From positions 553,643-617,642 of the forward strand of contig NCCV01000003.1 in assembly GCA_002279825.1 (NCBI GenBank): DNA of 64,000 nt, in the 5' to 3' direction. The translations under genes were made by a program, and so were the position numbers. The notes beneath the pieces are model-generated. The model searched no databases and was not told where the DNA came from. It saw only the letters and a list, made by a program, of their open reading frames with translations. This DNA is from Sphingomonadales bacterium 12-68-11. GTDB taxonomy: Bacteria; Pseudomonadota; Alphaproteobacteria; Sphingomonadales; Sphingomonadaceae. Positions 1 through 8,976 of this stretch are shown here, piece by piece (positions within the stretch are counted from its first letter, which is position 1; each line of letters opens with the position of its first letter).

Positions 1-2797
1 ATTGCCCAACGTCACCGGTTCGCTGCATATCGGCCACGCGCTCGACAACACGCTGCAGGACGTGGTGATCCGCTACGAGCGGCTGCGCGGCAAGGATGCC
101 CTCTGGGTGGTCGGCACCGACCACGCCGGCATCGCCACGCAGATGGTGGTCGAGCGCCAGTTGGAGGCGCGCCAGGACAAGCGCACCAACTATTCGCGCG
201 AGGAATTCGTCCAGAAGGTCTGGGAGTGGAAGGCGGAAAGCGGCGGCACGATCACCGGCCAGCTCCGCCGGCTGGGCTGCTCGATGGACTGGAGCCGCGA
301 ACAGTTCACGATGGACCCGCACTTCACCCGCGCGGTGGTGAAAGTGTTCGTCGAACTCTACAACCAAGGCCTGATCTACCGCGACAAGCGGCTGGTCAAC
401 TGGGACCCCCGCCTCAAGACCGCGATCAGCGACCTCGAAGTGGAGACGCAGGACCTCAAGAGCGGCTTCTGGCACTTCCGCTATCCGCTCGCCGACGGCG
501 TCACGCTGCCGAGCGGCGCCGACCACATCGTGGTCGCCACCACCCGGCCCGAGACGATGCTGGCCGACATGGCGGTCGCGGTTTCGGCCGACGATCCGCG
601 CTATCGGAGCGTCATCGGCAAGGACATCCTCCAGCCCATCACCGGCCGCCGCTTCAAGGTCATCGCCGACGAGCACGCCGATCCCGAACTCGGCAGCGGC
701 GCGGTCAAGATCACGCCGGGCCACGATTTCAACGACTTCGAAGTCGGCAAGCGCGCAGGCATCAGGCCCGCCGAGATGCTCAACATGTTCGATGCCGAGG
801 CCAAGGTGGTGCAGACCGCCGATGGCCTGGTGCCCGAGAAGTATCTCGGCCTCGACCGCTTCGTCGTCCGCGACATGATCGTCGCCGACATGAAGGCGGC
901 GGGCTTCCTGGTCCCTCACGTGACCAGGAACAAGGACGGCGAAGAGATCGAACTCGACGCCGAACCCCGCACCGTCGCCACCCCGTTCGGCGACCGCGGC
1001 GGCGTGGTGATCGAACCCTGGCTGACCGACCAGTGGTACGTCGACGCCGCGACGCTCGCGAAAGCGCCGATGCAGGCGGTCCGCGACGGCCGGATCGAGA
1101 TCGTCCCCAAGTCCTGGGAGAAGACCTTCTTCAACTGGATGGAGAACATCCAGCCCTGGTGCGTCAGCCGGCAACTGTGGTGGGGGCATCGGATTCCGGC
1201 GTGGTATGGGCCGAGGATAATGGACGGGAATGCCAGCTATGATCTGATGTCTTTGACATCAGATGAGCGATTCATCGCAGAATCCCCGGAACAGGCCCTT
1301 CAACTCGCCCAACGCTACTACGGCGCTGCTCTAGAGGTCGTTGAGATCAACGACCCTATTGATGTGGTCAACACGACCCTGCGTGGAGAATGGCCAGGGG
1401 ATCGGATTGGCATCTGGCGCGACCCCGACGTCCTCGACACCTGGTTCTCCTCCGCGCTGTGGCCCTTCGCCACGCTGGGGTGGCCCGACAATATGTCCAC
1501 CCAAACCCCGTTCGCATCGAGCGAAGTCGAGATGCCGAGCGCAAGTGTCTCGACTTCGCTCGACACGAACGGAAAGGGGGATTTCGCATCGTTATTGTCG
1601 CGCCACTACCCCAACGACCTGCTCATCTCCGGCTTCGACATCCTGTTCTTCTGGGACGCGCGCATGGCCATGCAGGGCTTGCACTTCATGGGAGATGTCC
1701 CGTGGAAGCGCTTGTATCTGCACGGGTTGGTGCGCGCGGCTGACGGGCAGAAGATGTCCAAGTCCAAGGGCAACGTGGTCGATCCGCTGCTGCTGATCGA
1801 CCGGTACGGCGCCGACGCGCTGCGCTTCTTCATGGCGGCGATGGAGAGCCAGGGCCGCGACGTGAAGATGGATGAGAGCCGCGTCGAGGGCTACCGCAAC
1901 TTCGCCACCAAGCTGTGGAACGCGACCCGCTTCTGCCAGGCCAACGGCATCGGCGCCTCGACCGCGGTTAAGGCGCCGCCTGCACAAAGCGCGGTAAACC
2001 GCTGGATCATCGGCGAAGTCGTCGAGACCGTCGCCGCGCTCGACAAGGCGATGGCCGAACTCCGCTTCGACGCCGCCGCCAACGCGATCTACCAGTTCGC
2101 GTGGGGCACCTTCTGCGACTGGTATCTCGAACTGATCAAAGGGCAGATCGACGACGAGACCAAGGCCGTCGCCGGCTGGGTGCTCGACCAGATCCTGGTC
2201 ATGCTCCACCCGTTCATGCCGTTCGTGACCGAGGAACTGTGGCACGCCCAGGGCGAGAGGGATCATGAGCTGATCGTGGCGAAGTGGCCTGTGCCGGAAG
2301 CCAGCGTGGACGCGGCTGCCAAGGGCGAAGTCGAATGGTTGATTGAAATGATCAGCGCCATCAGAGCCGCTAGATCCGAACTCAATGTGCCGCCCGGTAG
2401 TTTCGTGACGATCTATCAGCCGGATCGGGACGCGCGGGCCGAGAATTCGCTCATGCAATGGTACTCCTCACTGGAGCGGATTGCACGCACTCGACCTGTG
2501 CCTCTCACGGCTGGAATAGAAGCGGAAGCGATTTCTGGATCGGCACAGATCACCGTAAGTGGGTCTTTGTACGTCATCCCTCTACGTAACATCATCGACA
2601 TCGAGGCCGAGAAAACCCGCCTCGCCAAAGCCCTCGAAACCGCGCGCAAGGAACGCGACTCCCTCGCCAAGCGCCTCGATAACCCCGCCTTCGTCGAGAA
2701 GGCCAAGCCCGAAGCGGTCGACAAGGCCCGCGCCGATCACGCCGCTCACGCCGCCGAGGCCGAACGGCTCGAAGCGGCGCTGGCGCGGCTGGGGTGA
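1..2797 (+). CDS. valS: Valyl-tRNA synthetase, 5'-truncated by window edge
   Basis: Class I aminoacyl-tRNA synthetase that charges tRNA-Val in the cytoplasm. The frame is open from base 2, so the true start lies upstream; the first visible residues are PNVTG followed by the HIGH motif (nt 26-37). The editing-domain signature [10 protein letters not shown] lies near nt 539-568, KMSKS at 1751-1765, and a C-terminal Lys/Glu/Ala-rich coiled coil at about 2590-2790. About 931 residues are visible, somewhat long for what should follow the HIGH motif. The excess comes from an altered segment at about 1200-1400 and an insert at about 1490-1600 that encodes a palindromic DNA repeat. Two stretches (1200-1400 and 2335-2590) have visibly lower GC than the rest. 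All the main catalytic motifs are intact, so the enzyme is probably functional. Identification is certain; the role of the inserts is not. Confidence 0.97.
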   Translation, partial: LPNVTGSLHIGHALDNTLQDVVIRYERLRGKDALWVVGTDHAGIATQMVVERQLEARQDKRTNYSREEFVQKVWEWKAESGGTITGQLRRLGCSMDWSREQFTMDPHFTRAVVKVFVELYNQGLIYRDKRLVNWDPRLKTAISDLEVETQDLKSGFWHFRYPLADGVTLPSGADHIVVATTRPETMLADMAVAVSADDPRYRSVIGKDILQPITGRRFKVIADEHADPELGSGAVKITPGHDFNDFEVGKRAGIRPAEMLNMFDAEAKVVQTADGLVPEKYLGLDRFVVRDMIVADMKAAGFLVPHVTRNKDGEEIELDAEPRTVATPFGDRGGVVIEPWLTDQWYVDAATLAKAPMQAVRDGRIEIVPKSWEKTFFNWMENIQPWCVSRQLWWGHRIPAWYGPRIMDGNASYDLMSLTSDERFIAESPEQALQLAQRYYGAALEVVEINDPIDVVNTTLRGEWPGDRIGIWRDPDVLDTWFSSALWPFATLGWPDNMSTQTPFASSEVEMPSASVSTSLDTNGKGDFASLLSRHYPNDLLISGFDILFFWDARMAMQGLHFMGDVPWKRLYLHGLVRAADGQKMSKSKGNVVDPLLLIDRYGADALRFFMAAMESQGRDVKMDESRVEGYRNFATKLWNATRFCQANGIGASTAVKAPPAQSAVNRWIIGEVVETVAALDKAMAELRFDAAANAIYQFAWGTFCDWYLELIKGQIDDETKAVAGWVLDQILVMLHPFMPFVTEELWHAQGERDHELIVAKWPVPEASVDAAAKGEVEWLIEMISAIRAARSELNVPPGSFVTIYQPDRDARAENSLMQWYSSLERIARTRPVPLTAGIEAEAISGSAQITVSGSLYVIPLRNIIDIEAEKTRLAKALETARKERDSLAKRLDNPAFVEKAKPEAVDKARADHAAHAAEAERLEAALARLG
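1508..1572. repeat. Palindromic repeat inserted in frame inside valS
   Basis: Two 28-bp arms (1508-1535 and 1545-1572) are inverted copies with about four mismatches around a 9-nt loop. The shared core is TCGAGCGAAGTCGAGA. This core resembles short intergenic palindromes common in sphingomonad genomes (from memory, not searched). Here it is translated as part of ValRS, between the conserved TLGWPDN and [11 protein letters not shown] segments, and keeps the frame open. Confidence 0.85.
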
Positions 2798-2945
2798 TGC
2801 TTCGAGACGCCGCTTCGACGGGCTCAGCGGCTCCCCAGCATGAGCGGTCCGGGTTGAGAGCCCTCCAACTCGCTCATCCTGAGGAGCGGCTGAGGAGCCG
2901 CGCAGCGGCGTCGCGAAGACGCGTCTCGAAGGACCGCATGGTCGG
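2798..2945. repeat. Dispersed palindromic repeat, long degenerate inverted arms
   Basis: The left arm (about 2800-2850) and right arm (about 2871-2942) are imperfect inverted copies. They share the words TTCGAGACGC, GGCTC and the GCTCATCCTGAGGAG / GAGCG family. This layout is typical of intergenic repeats of Sphingomonadales and Caulobacterales. It lies directly after the valS stop codon and could fold into a long hairpin in the valS mRNA 3' end, perhaps acting as a terminator or stabiliser. No T-run follows, so a classical intrinsic terminator is not claimed. Confidence 0.6.
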
Positions 2946-3014
2946 CGCTGAACTTTCCTACTCATCCCGTTTCTGACAAGGCCCGCGCATGATCGCGACC
3001 GCGCCGCCCCAGTT

Positions 3015-3129
3015 CCTCCCCCATCGGGGGAGGGGGACCATGCGAAGCATGGTGGAGGGGCACCCTCGTCCGATCGCCGCCTGTGCCCCTCCACCCCCTT
3101 CGGTGGTACCCCTCCCCGTGCCGGGGAGG
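3015..3129. repeat. GC-rich palindromic repeat (CCTCCCC...GGGGAGG type)
   Basis: The arms 3015-3062 and 3084-3129 are near-perfect inverted copies, separated by about 21 nt. Each arm carries its own small hairpin (for example CATGCGAAGCATG in the left arm). It belongs to the alphaproteobacterial intergenic family with ends of the CCCCTCCACC / GGTGGAGGGG kind (recalled, not searched). It has no coding potential. Confidence 0.75.
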
Positions 3130-3130
3130 A

Positions 3131-3234
3131 AAGGCGACACTTTTGAAGCCAAGGCGACACTTCTTGGCCGCAAGGCGACACTTCTTGGCCGCAAGGCGAC
3201 ACTTTCGCACCGCAAGGTGACGGTTTCAGCCCCG
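3131..3234. repeat. Tandem array of about five 20-21-bp units upstream of queE
   Basis: The word AAGGCGACAC, with small variants, starts at 3131, 3151, 3172, 3193 and 3214, giving unit lengths of 20, 21, 21 and 21 bp. The two middle units are identical and the outer ones diverge. A period of two helical turns would present each copy on the same DNA face. Together with the two palindromes before it, the array fills the 493-bp gap between valS and queE; I see no protein gene in this gap. Confidence 0.8.
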
Positions 3235-3290
3235 GTTTCACCGATTTCCCCCTGGACACTGTCACACGTGTCAACACCCCCCGTCACTCC

Positions 3291-4025
3291 ATGCCGCTAG
3301 TCCTCGCCGCCACCACCCCGGGCGAGCCAGAAATCTTCGCCAGCTTGCAAGGCGAAGGCCCCTCGCAAGGCCGCCCCTGCGCGTTCGTGCGCCTGTCGCG
3401 CTGCAACCTCGCGTGCCAGTGGTGCGACACGCCCTACACCTGGCATTTCGAGGGCGACGATCGCCCGCATCGCGGCGGCACGACTTACGACCGCGCGGCC
3501 AACCAGGTCACGCTGAGCGAGGAAGACGCCGCCGCGCGCATCGCCGCGCTCGGCCTTGAGCGGCTCGTCATCACCGGCGGCGAACCCCTCCTCCAGGCCC
3601 CCGCCCTCGCCCGCCTGCTCGCGCTGCTGCCGGGCATGACCGCCGAAGTCGAGACCAACGGCACCGCCCCGCCGCACCCCGCGCTCGATCCGCTGATCGC
3701 GCAGTACACCGTCAGCCCCAAGCTCGCCCATTCGGGCAATCCGGCCGAGCTGGCGCTGATCCCCGAACGGCTGCGCCACTGGGCGGCGGAGCCGCGCGCG
3801 GTGTTCAAGTTCGTGGTCGCAGAGCTCGCCGATGTGGCCGAAGTGCTCGCCCTCGCAGAGACTTACGCGATCCCTCGCCACCGCATCTGGCTCATGGCCG
3901 AAGGCATCGATCCGGCCACGCTGGCCGCCCGCGAACGCTGGCTCGCGCCGCTGTGTCTCGAACACAGATTGACTCTGTCCAAGCGGTTGCACATCGAGCT
4001 CTATGGCGACACGCGGGGGACCTGA
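3291..4025 (+). CDS. queE: 7-carboxy-7-deazaguanine synthase QueE
   Basis: Radical-SAM enzyme converting 6-carboxytetrahydropterin to 7-carboxy-7-deazaguanine in queuosine biosynthesis. The sequence opens with the substrate-binding SLQGEGPSQG segment, then the cysteine cluster CNLACQWCDTPYTW (CX3CX2C) that holds the 4Fe-4S cluster, then the ITGGEPLLQ motif that contacts SAM. The 244 residues match the usual family length. The ATG start has no strong ribosome site, but the conserved N-terminus begins within about ten residues of it. The stop codon is 7 nt before the MATE gene start, so the two are probably co-transcribed. No other que genes are in the window. Confidence 0.93.
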   Translation: MPLVLAATTPGEPEIFASLQGEGPSQGRPCAFVRLSRCNLACQWCDTPYTWHFEGDDRPHRGGTTYDRAANQVTLSEEDAAARIAALGLERLVITGGEPLLQAPALARLLALLPGMTAEVETNGTAPPHPALDPLIAQYTVSPKLAHSGNPAELALIPERLRHWAAEPRAVFKFVVAELADVAEVLALAETYAIPRHRIWLMAEGIDPATLAARERWLAPLCLEHRLTLSKRLHIELYGDTRGT

Positions 4026-4032
4026 GGGGCAG

Positions 4033-5484
4033 ATGAGCAAGCCGGCACCCGCCCCGATGCGCGGGGACCTGACCGGAGGTCCGATCCTGCGCACGCTGAT
4101 CCTGTTCAGCGTGCCGACGCTGCTCAGCAACGTGCTCCAGTCGCTCAGCGGCACGGTCAATTCGATCTGGGTCGGCCGCCTGATCGGCGAGGACGCGCTG
4201 GCTGCGACCGCCAACGCCAACATCATCATGTTCCTGGTCGCAGGCGCGGTGTTCGGGTTCGGCATGGCCGGCACGATCCGCATCGGCCAGCGCTTCGGCG
4301 CACGCGACATCGACGGCGCGCGACAGGCGTTCGGCAGCGTGGTGGGGTTCTCCGCCTGCCTGATGCTGGCGATCGCGGTGCTCGGCTGGCTGGTCGCCCC
4401 GCCGCTGCTGCGGCTGCTCGACACCCCGGGCAACGCCTATGGCCTGGCGCTGACTTACATCCGGCTGATGTTCGTCTCGATGCCGTTCATGATGGTCTCG
4501 GTGATCCTGACGATGGGCCTGCGCGGCACCGGCGACGCGCGCACCCCGCTGATCTTCATGGGCGTCACCGTGGCGATCGACGCGGTGCTCAACCCGCTGC
4601 TGATCACCGGCTACGGGCCGTTTCCGGCGCTGGGCATCGCCGGCTCCGCGATCGCCACGATCGCCGCGAGCCTGGTCTCGTTCGTAGCCATGCTGATCTA
4701 TGTCTACGCCCGCGACCTGCCGCTGCGGCTGCGCGGGCGCGAGCTCGCCTACCTGATCCCGCGCCGCGCGGAGATGACCTATATCGTCAGCAAGGGCGTG
4801 CCGATGGGCGCGCAGATGCTGGTGATGAGCGCGGCCGGGATCATCGTGGTCGGGCTGGTCAACCGAGAAGGGCTGCTGACCACCGCCGCCTATGCCGCGG
4901 CGATGCAGCTGTTCAACTACATCCAGATGCCGGCGATGGCGATCGGCGGCGCGGTCAGCGCGATGGCCGCGCAGTTCATCGGCGCGGGCAAGTGGGACCG
5001 GCTCGACCAGGTCACGCGCGCCGGGGTCTGGGTCAACTTCCTTATGACCGGCGCGCTGACCGTGCTGCTGGTCGCGTTCGACCGGCCGCTGCTGGTGCTG
5101 TTCCTCGGCCCCGACAGCCCCGCGGTGCCGCTCGCCCGCCACATCCAGCTGCTCGCGGTGTGGAGCTTCGTCGTGTTCGGGGTGACGATGATCTATTCGG
5201 CCACGATGCGCGCGGGCGGCGCGGTGTGGATCCCGCTCCTGATCATCGCGGTCGCGCTCTACCCGGTTCGGCTCGGGTTCTACTACCTCGCCTATCCGTG
5301 GCTCGGCGCCGATGCGATCTGGCTGTCGTTCCCGGTCGGCTCCTTCGCCGGACTGGCGATCGGCTGGGGCTGCTATCACTATACCGGCTGGCGCAAGAAC
5401 GCCGTGGCAGAGGCACCCGAAGAGGCGCAGGAGCAAGTCGAGGCCGACGGCGAACCGGCAGGGCGGGGGACGCCGGCTCTTTAG
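4033..5484 (+). CDS. MATE family multidrug/sodium efflux transporter
   Basis: Polytopic inner-membrane protein of 483 residues. It has about twelve hydrophobic segments in two homologous halves, as expected for MATE exporters, which expel cationic drugs in exchange for Na+ or H+. The stretch around residues 22-60 (TLILFSVPTLLSNVLQSLSG, then SIWVGRLIGEDALAA) is the typical first MATE helix and loop. An ATG at 4033 preceded by CTGAGGGGCAG is preferred over an in-frame upstream start inside queE. The last 30 or so residues are Glu/Ala-rich and cytoplasmic. The substrate cannot be told from sequence. Confidence 0.9.
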   Translation: MSKPAPAPMRGDLTGGPILRTLILFSVPTLLSNVLQSLSGTVNSIWVGRLIGEDALAATANANIIMFLVAGAVFGFGMAGTIRIGQRFGARDIDGARQAFGSVVGFSACLMLAIAVLGWLVAPPLLRLLDTPGNAYGLALTYIRLMFVSMPFMMVSVILTMGLRGTGDARTPLIFMGVTVAIDAVLNPLLITGYGPFPALGIAGSAIATIAASLVSFVAMLIYVYARDLPLRLRGRELAYLIPRRAEMTYIVSKGVPMGAQMLVMSAAGIIVVGLVNREGLLTTAAYAAAMQLFNYIQMPAMAIGGAVSAMAAQFIGAGKWDRLDQVTRAGVWVNFLMTGALTVLLVAFDRPLLVLFLGPDSPAVPLARHIQLLAVWSFVVFGVTMIYSATMRAGGAVWIPLLIIAVALYPVRLGFYYLAYPWLGADAIWLSFPVGSFAGLAIGWGCYHYTGWRKNAVAEAPEEAQEQVEADGEPAGRGTPAL

Positions 5485-5490
5485 GAAACC

Positions 5491-7218
5491 CTAGCGACCC
5501 TGCGCGCGCCAACGCTGGACGGTGCGGGTGACCTGGTCTTCCTCGCCGCCGGTCTGGCGCCACAGCTCGGTGAAGCTGGGGTCTTCGGAGGCCGGGCGCT
5601 TGGCCTCGTCGAGCGTGTCGAAGGCGACGCGGATCGGGATCGCCACGCCTTCGCCGCAGATGATGCATTCGCGGTTGCGCAGCGCCGGGATCGAATCGAG
5701 GAACCCGCGCGCGCCTTCGGGCATCGCCGCCTTGACGAAGCTCTGGTCGCGGTCGTTGTTGAGGCGCATCGAGATGATCGTGCCGCACTGCGACAGCACG
5801 CCTTCGGCGAGGTCCGACGGGCGCTGCGTGATCAGGCCGAGGCTGATGCCGTACTTGCGGCCTTCCTTGGCGATGCGGCTAAGGATGCGCCCGACCGAGG
5901 AACTGTCGGCGTTGCGCTCGTTGGGGACGTAGCGGTGCGCTTCCTCGCAGACCAGCAGGATCGGGCGGGTCTTCTCCTCGCGGCCCCACACCGCGAAGTC
6001 GAACACCAGCCGGCTCAGCACCGCGACCACCGTGGCGGTAATGTCGCTGGGGACGCCCGACACGTCGATGATCGAGATCGGCTTGCCGCCGCCCGGCATG
6101 CGGAACACCTTGGCGATGAACTCGGCCATCGTATCGCCGACCAGCATGCCCGAGAACATGAACGCGTAGCGCGGATCGCCCTTGATCTCCTCGACCTTGG
6201 ACTTGATGCGCATGAACGGCGCGCTCGAGGTCGCCTTATCGAGCTTGCCCATCTCGTCTTGAAGAATGTTGGTCAGGTCGCTGAGCAAATAGGGGATCGG
6301 CGCATCGACGGTGATCTTGCCGAGCGTCTCCGCCAGTCGGTTCTTGGAGCGCGCCTTGAGCAGGCACTTCGCAAGGATGTCGCTGTCTTCCTGCCGGTCG
6401 TTGCCGGTCGAGGTCAGGAACACTTCGCAGTGCTCCTCGAAGTTCATCAGCCAGTACGGCATGTTGAGATTGCCGACGTCGAAGATCTGCCCGGTACTGC
6501 GGAACGCCGAAGCGTATTCGCCGTGCGGGTCGATCATCACGATGTGGCCCTGCGGCGCGCTCTCGCAGATGCGGTGCAGGATCAGCGCGGCCGAAGTGGA
6601 CTTGCCGGTACCGGTCGAGCCGAGCAGCGCGAAGTGCTTGCCGAGCATGGCATCGACATAGAGGCCGGCGCGGATGTCGTTGGTCGGATAGACGGTGCCG
6701 ATCTGGATCGCGTTGCGCCCGTCGAGCGCGTAGATCTGCCGTAGGTCCTCCGTGGTGGCCGGGAACACCAGCGCGGCGGGGATCGGGTAACGGGTGACGC
6801 CGCGGCGGAAGCTGTGGATCCGCCCCGTCAGCTTCTCCTCGAGCCCTTCGCCCATGAAGTCGATGTCGGCCAGCACCCCGCCGCCGTTGCCGCGGTCCTG
6901 GCGCTGGTTGCGAACGCTGGCCAGCAGCCAGCCGTCGGCGGTGCGGATCTTGACCTGGCTGCCGACCTGGCCGGCCTGCGTGACCGAGGGGTCCTTGTCG
7001 TCCATGCACTCGTTGAGGCGCTGCAGGTCGAGCGCGATCTTCGAGCCCGAGCCGGCGACTTCGAGCACGACCCCGATCGGCAGCATGGCATTGGCGTAGG
7101 GATCGGCAGCGGCCGCCGGCCGAGGCACCGGCTCGACGCGCGACCGATCGAGCTGGACGGCGCCAGGCTCGTCCGCCGGGTCGAAAGTCTGGAACTGCGC
7201 CCGGGGCAATTCGGTCAT
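5491..7218 (-). CDS. HerA-like P-loop ATPase (DUF87)
   Basis: A 575-residue protein with an N-terminal barrel-type domain (about residues 45-180), then a DUF87 ATPase core carrying Walker A GSTGTGKST, the switch IDPHGEYA, and Walker B LVCEEAHRYVP, followed by a Gln-bearing segment LGLITQRPSDL. This is the architecture of HerA hexameric DNA translocases, which work with NurA nucleases in archaea and some bacteria. No nuclease or Sir2 partner lies nearby, so the partner and role here are open. ATG at 7218 is chosen over an in-frame TTG 24 nt upstream. The gene converges on the MATE gene, with 6 nt between the stops. Confidence 0.88.
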   Translation of the reverse strand: MTELPRAQFQTFDPADEPGAVQLDRSRVEPVPRPAAAADPYANAMLPIGVVLEVAGSGSKIALDLQRLNECMDDKDPSVTQAGQVGSQVKIRTADGWLLASVRNQRQDRGNGGGVLADIDFMGEGLEEKLTGRIHSFRRGVTRYPIPAALVFPATTEDLRQIYALDGRNAIQIGTVYPTNDIRAGLYVDAMLGKHFALLGSTGTGKSTSAALILHRICESAPQGHIVMIDPHGEYASAFRSTGQIFDVGNLNMPYWLMNFEEHCEVFLTSTGNDRQEDSDILAKCLLKARSKNRLAETLGKITVDAPIPYLLSDLTNILQDEMGKLDKATSSAPFMRIKSKVEEIKGDPRYAFMFSGMLVGDTMAEFIAKVFRMPGGGKPISIIDVSGVPSDITATVVAVLSRLVFDFAVWGREEKTRPILLVCEEAHRYVPNERNADSSSVGRILSRIAKEGRKYGISLGLITQRPSDLAEGVLSQCGTIISMRLNNDRDQSFVKAAMPEGARGFLDSIPALRNRECIICGEGVAIPIRVAFDTLDEAKRPASEDPSFTELWRQTGGEEDQVTRTVQRWRAQGR

Positions 7219-7325
7219 GCGCGTCACGCTCGCTGGTTGCAAAAGTCGTGCGGACCTACGCCCCTGAGGCTTAAGATCGGGTAGCCAGTTGGGTTAACGC
7301 CGCGTAACCATGACCGAGCACCGGC

Positions 7326-8090
7326 TCACACCAGCGCGAACACCCGCCCGGCGAGCCAGCCCATCACCAGCGACAGCGCGACCGCGAACAGCCCGTAGAG
7401 CATCGCAGAATCCTGCGCCTCATCGGCCACGAACCTTTCGAATCCGGTCTTGGTCACCTCGACCTCGGCGATCGCCGAGGCGATCACCCGCCCGCGAGTG
7501 ATCGCGAACGTCTCGGCAGTATAGCGCCCGGTGATCACATTGGAGGGCACCGCGATGCGCGCCTGGTAGAGCACGCCGTCGCTGATCGTGACCCCCCCGC
7601 CGTTCTCCTGGTAGAGCCCCTGCCGGCGCCGCAAATCGACCAGCCCCCGGGTGAAGCGCGCCTGCTCCTCGGGATCGATCGCCCCGCTCGGCGAGAGCTG
7701 GAGAAAATCGAGCCCGAGCTCGTAGATCGCGGCGGTCCGCTCGTCGACGATCTCACCGATCGGGCGTGAGCTGGCGACCGCAAAGTACGAAGGCGCCGAG
7801 CGGTAAGCGGTACTGTCGGCGTTGAGCCAGATGCCGAACCGCTTGGTCTTCTCGCGCAGCAGGATCGGCTGGGTCGGCCCCTTGAGCACCACGACGATGT
7901 CGTAGGGCTGCTGCGCGCGGCGCCCGTCGGGATCGAGAATCGCCCCGAACAGCAGCATCTCGGTGCCGGTGAAGCCCTGCCGCACGCGGATCTCGTGCTG
8001 CGAGACTTCGGGCACCAGGATCGGATCGCGCTGCGCCGACAGCGCTGCGAAGGCGACCAGCGCCAGCAGCACGCGCGCGGCGGCGCTCAT
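7326..8090 (-). CDS. TIGR02186 family transmembrane protein
   Basis: A 254-residue protein with a signal-like N-terminus (hydrophobic residues 5-18, ending ALSAQ), a periplasmic beta-rich body including IRVRQGFTGTEMLLFGA and YDIVVVLKGP, and one C-terminal membrane helix (about residues 229-252, LYGLFAVALSLVMGWLAGRVFAL). This matches the alphaproteobacterial family TIGR02186, of unknown function. The start ATG overlaps the TauE stop by 4 nt (ATGA), indicating translational coupling. In my knowledge of the family it often sits beside TauE/SafE transporters, suggesting joint work on sulfur-containing anions; that is inference. Confidence 0.85.
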   Translation of the reverse strand: MSAAARVLLALVAFAALSAQRDPILVPEVSQHEIRVRQGFTGTEMLLFGAILDPDGRRAQQPYDIVVVLKGPTQPILLREKTKRFGIWLNADSTAYRSAPSYFAVASSRPIGEIVDERTAAIYELGLDFLQLSPSGAIDPEEQARFTRGLVDLRRRQGLYQENGGGVTISDGVLYQARIAVPSNVITGRYTAETFAITRGRVIASAIAEVEVTKTGFERFVADEAQDSAMLYGLFAVALSLVMGWLAGRVFALV

Positions 8091-8929
8091 AACGGCACGA
8101 TCGTGTAGACCTCGTCGGGGCGCACCCCGAGGCCGAACGCCATTCTCAGCGCGATCGCCAGCACGATTACCGCCAGCGCCAGGCGCAAGTATTCGGGCCG
8201 CGCGGTCTGGGCGATCCGCGTTCCGATCTGCGCGCCGGTGACCGAGCCGAAGAGCAGCAGCGCGGCGAGCACGATGTCGACCGCCTTGGTGGTCAGCGCG
8301 TGCATCATCGTGGTCACGATGGTCACGAACAGGATCTGGAACAGCGAGGTGCCGACCACCACGTTGGCGCTCATGCCCAGGATGTAGAGCATCGCCGGAA
8401 CCATGATGAACCCGCCGCCGACCCCCATGAGCATCGTCAGGATCCCCGTCACCACGCCGAGCAGCAGCGGCGCGAGCGGCGAGATGTAGAGGCCCGAGCG
8501 GTAGAACCGCCAGCGCATCGGCAGGCTGGCGACCAGCGGATGATGCCGCCGCTTGGCCGCGCGCGGCCGGTCGCCCGAGACCGGCCGCAGCGCCTCGAGC
8601 GCTTCGCGGCCCATCAGCGCGCCGATCGTCCCCAGCAGCACGACGTAGAGGATGCTGATTACGGTATCGATCTGCCCCCACGCCTCGAGCAGGCGGAACA
8701 GCACCGCGCCGCGCTGCGCCAGCACGCCAGAGACGCTCGCGCCGGTGACCTGCGTCGCGGCCGAGGCGGCGGCGACGGTTGGCGGCACCCCGTAAAAGAT
8801 CAGCAGCGGGGTGGTCAGAAACCCGCCGCCAACGCCGAAGATGCCTGACAGGATCCCGGTCGCGGCGCCGAGCAGGACGATTACCAGACCGTTGACCGCC
8901 AGGTTCGCGATGGGGAGGTAAACGTCCAT
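8087..8929 (-). CDS. TauE/SafE family sulfite exporter (TSUP)
   Basis: Inner-membrane protein of 280 residues with eight or so hydrophobic segments in two repeated halves. Each half carries the TSUP glycine signature: GILSGIFGVGGGFLTTPLL near residue 25 and GILTMLMGVGGGFIMVPAM near residue 165. The family exports sulfite, sulfoacetate or similar anions. ATG at 8929 is the first start that gives a normal membrane-protein N-terminus. It overlaps the TIGR02186 gene by 4 nt at its end and lies 47 nt after the outer-membrane-type gene upstream. Substrate unknown. Confidence 0.9.
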   Translation of the reverse strand: MDVYLPIANLAVNGLVIVLLGAATGILSGIFGVGGGFLTTPLLIFYGVPPTVAAASAATQVTGASVSGVLAQRGAVLFRLLEAWGQIDTVISILYVVLLGTIGALMGREALEALRPVSGDRPRAAKRRHHPLVASLPMRWRFYRSGLYISPLAPLLLGVVTGILTMLMGVGGGFIMVPAMLYILGMSANVVVGTSLFQILFVTIVTTMMHALTTKAVDIVLAALLLFGSVTGAQIGTRIAQTARPEYLRLALAVIVLAIALRMAFGLGVRPDEVYTIVPL

Positions 8930-8976
8930 GGCGCTGCGGTAACGCAAGCAGACGACGGATAGAAGGCGCGCGGCCT

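Noticed and set aside
1592..2458. Long reverse-strand open frame opposite valS
   Set aside because: It lies wholly inside a conserved gene, and its translation is Arg/Val/Asp-biased with no motif. High GC makes such antisense frames common here.
3892..5436. A 514-residue reverse frame across the MATE gene
   Set aside because: The translation is rich in His/Arg/Asp runs and has no family signature. The forward frame has clear transmembrane helices and MATE motifs.
7293..7307. TTAA-N7-TAAC as a CtrA box before the HerA-like gene
   Set aside because: Only six of eight consensus positions match, and there is no supporting context.
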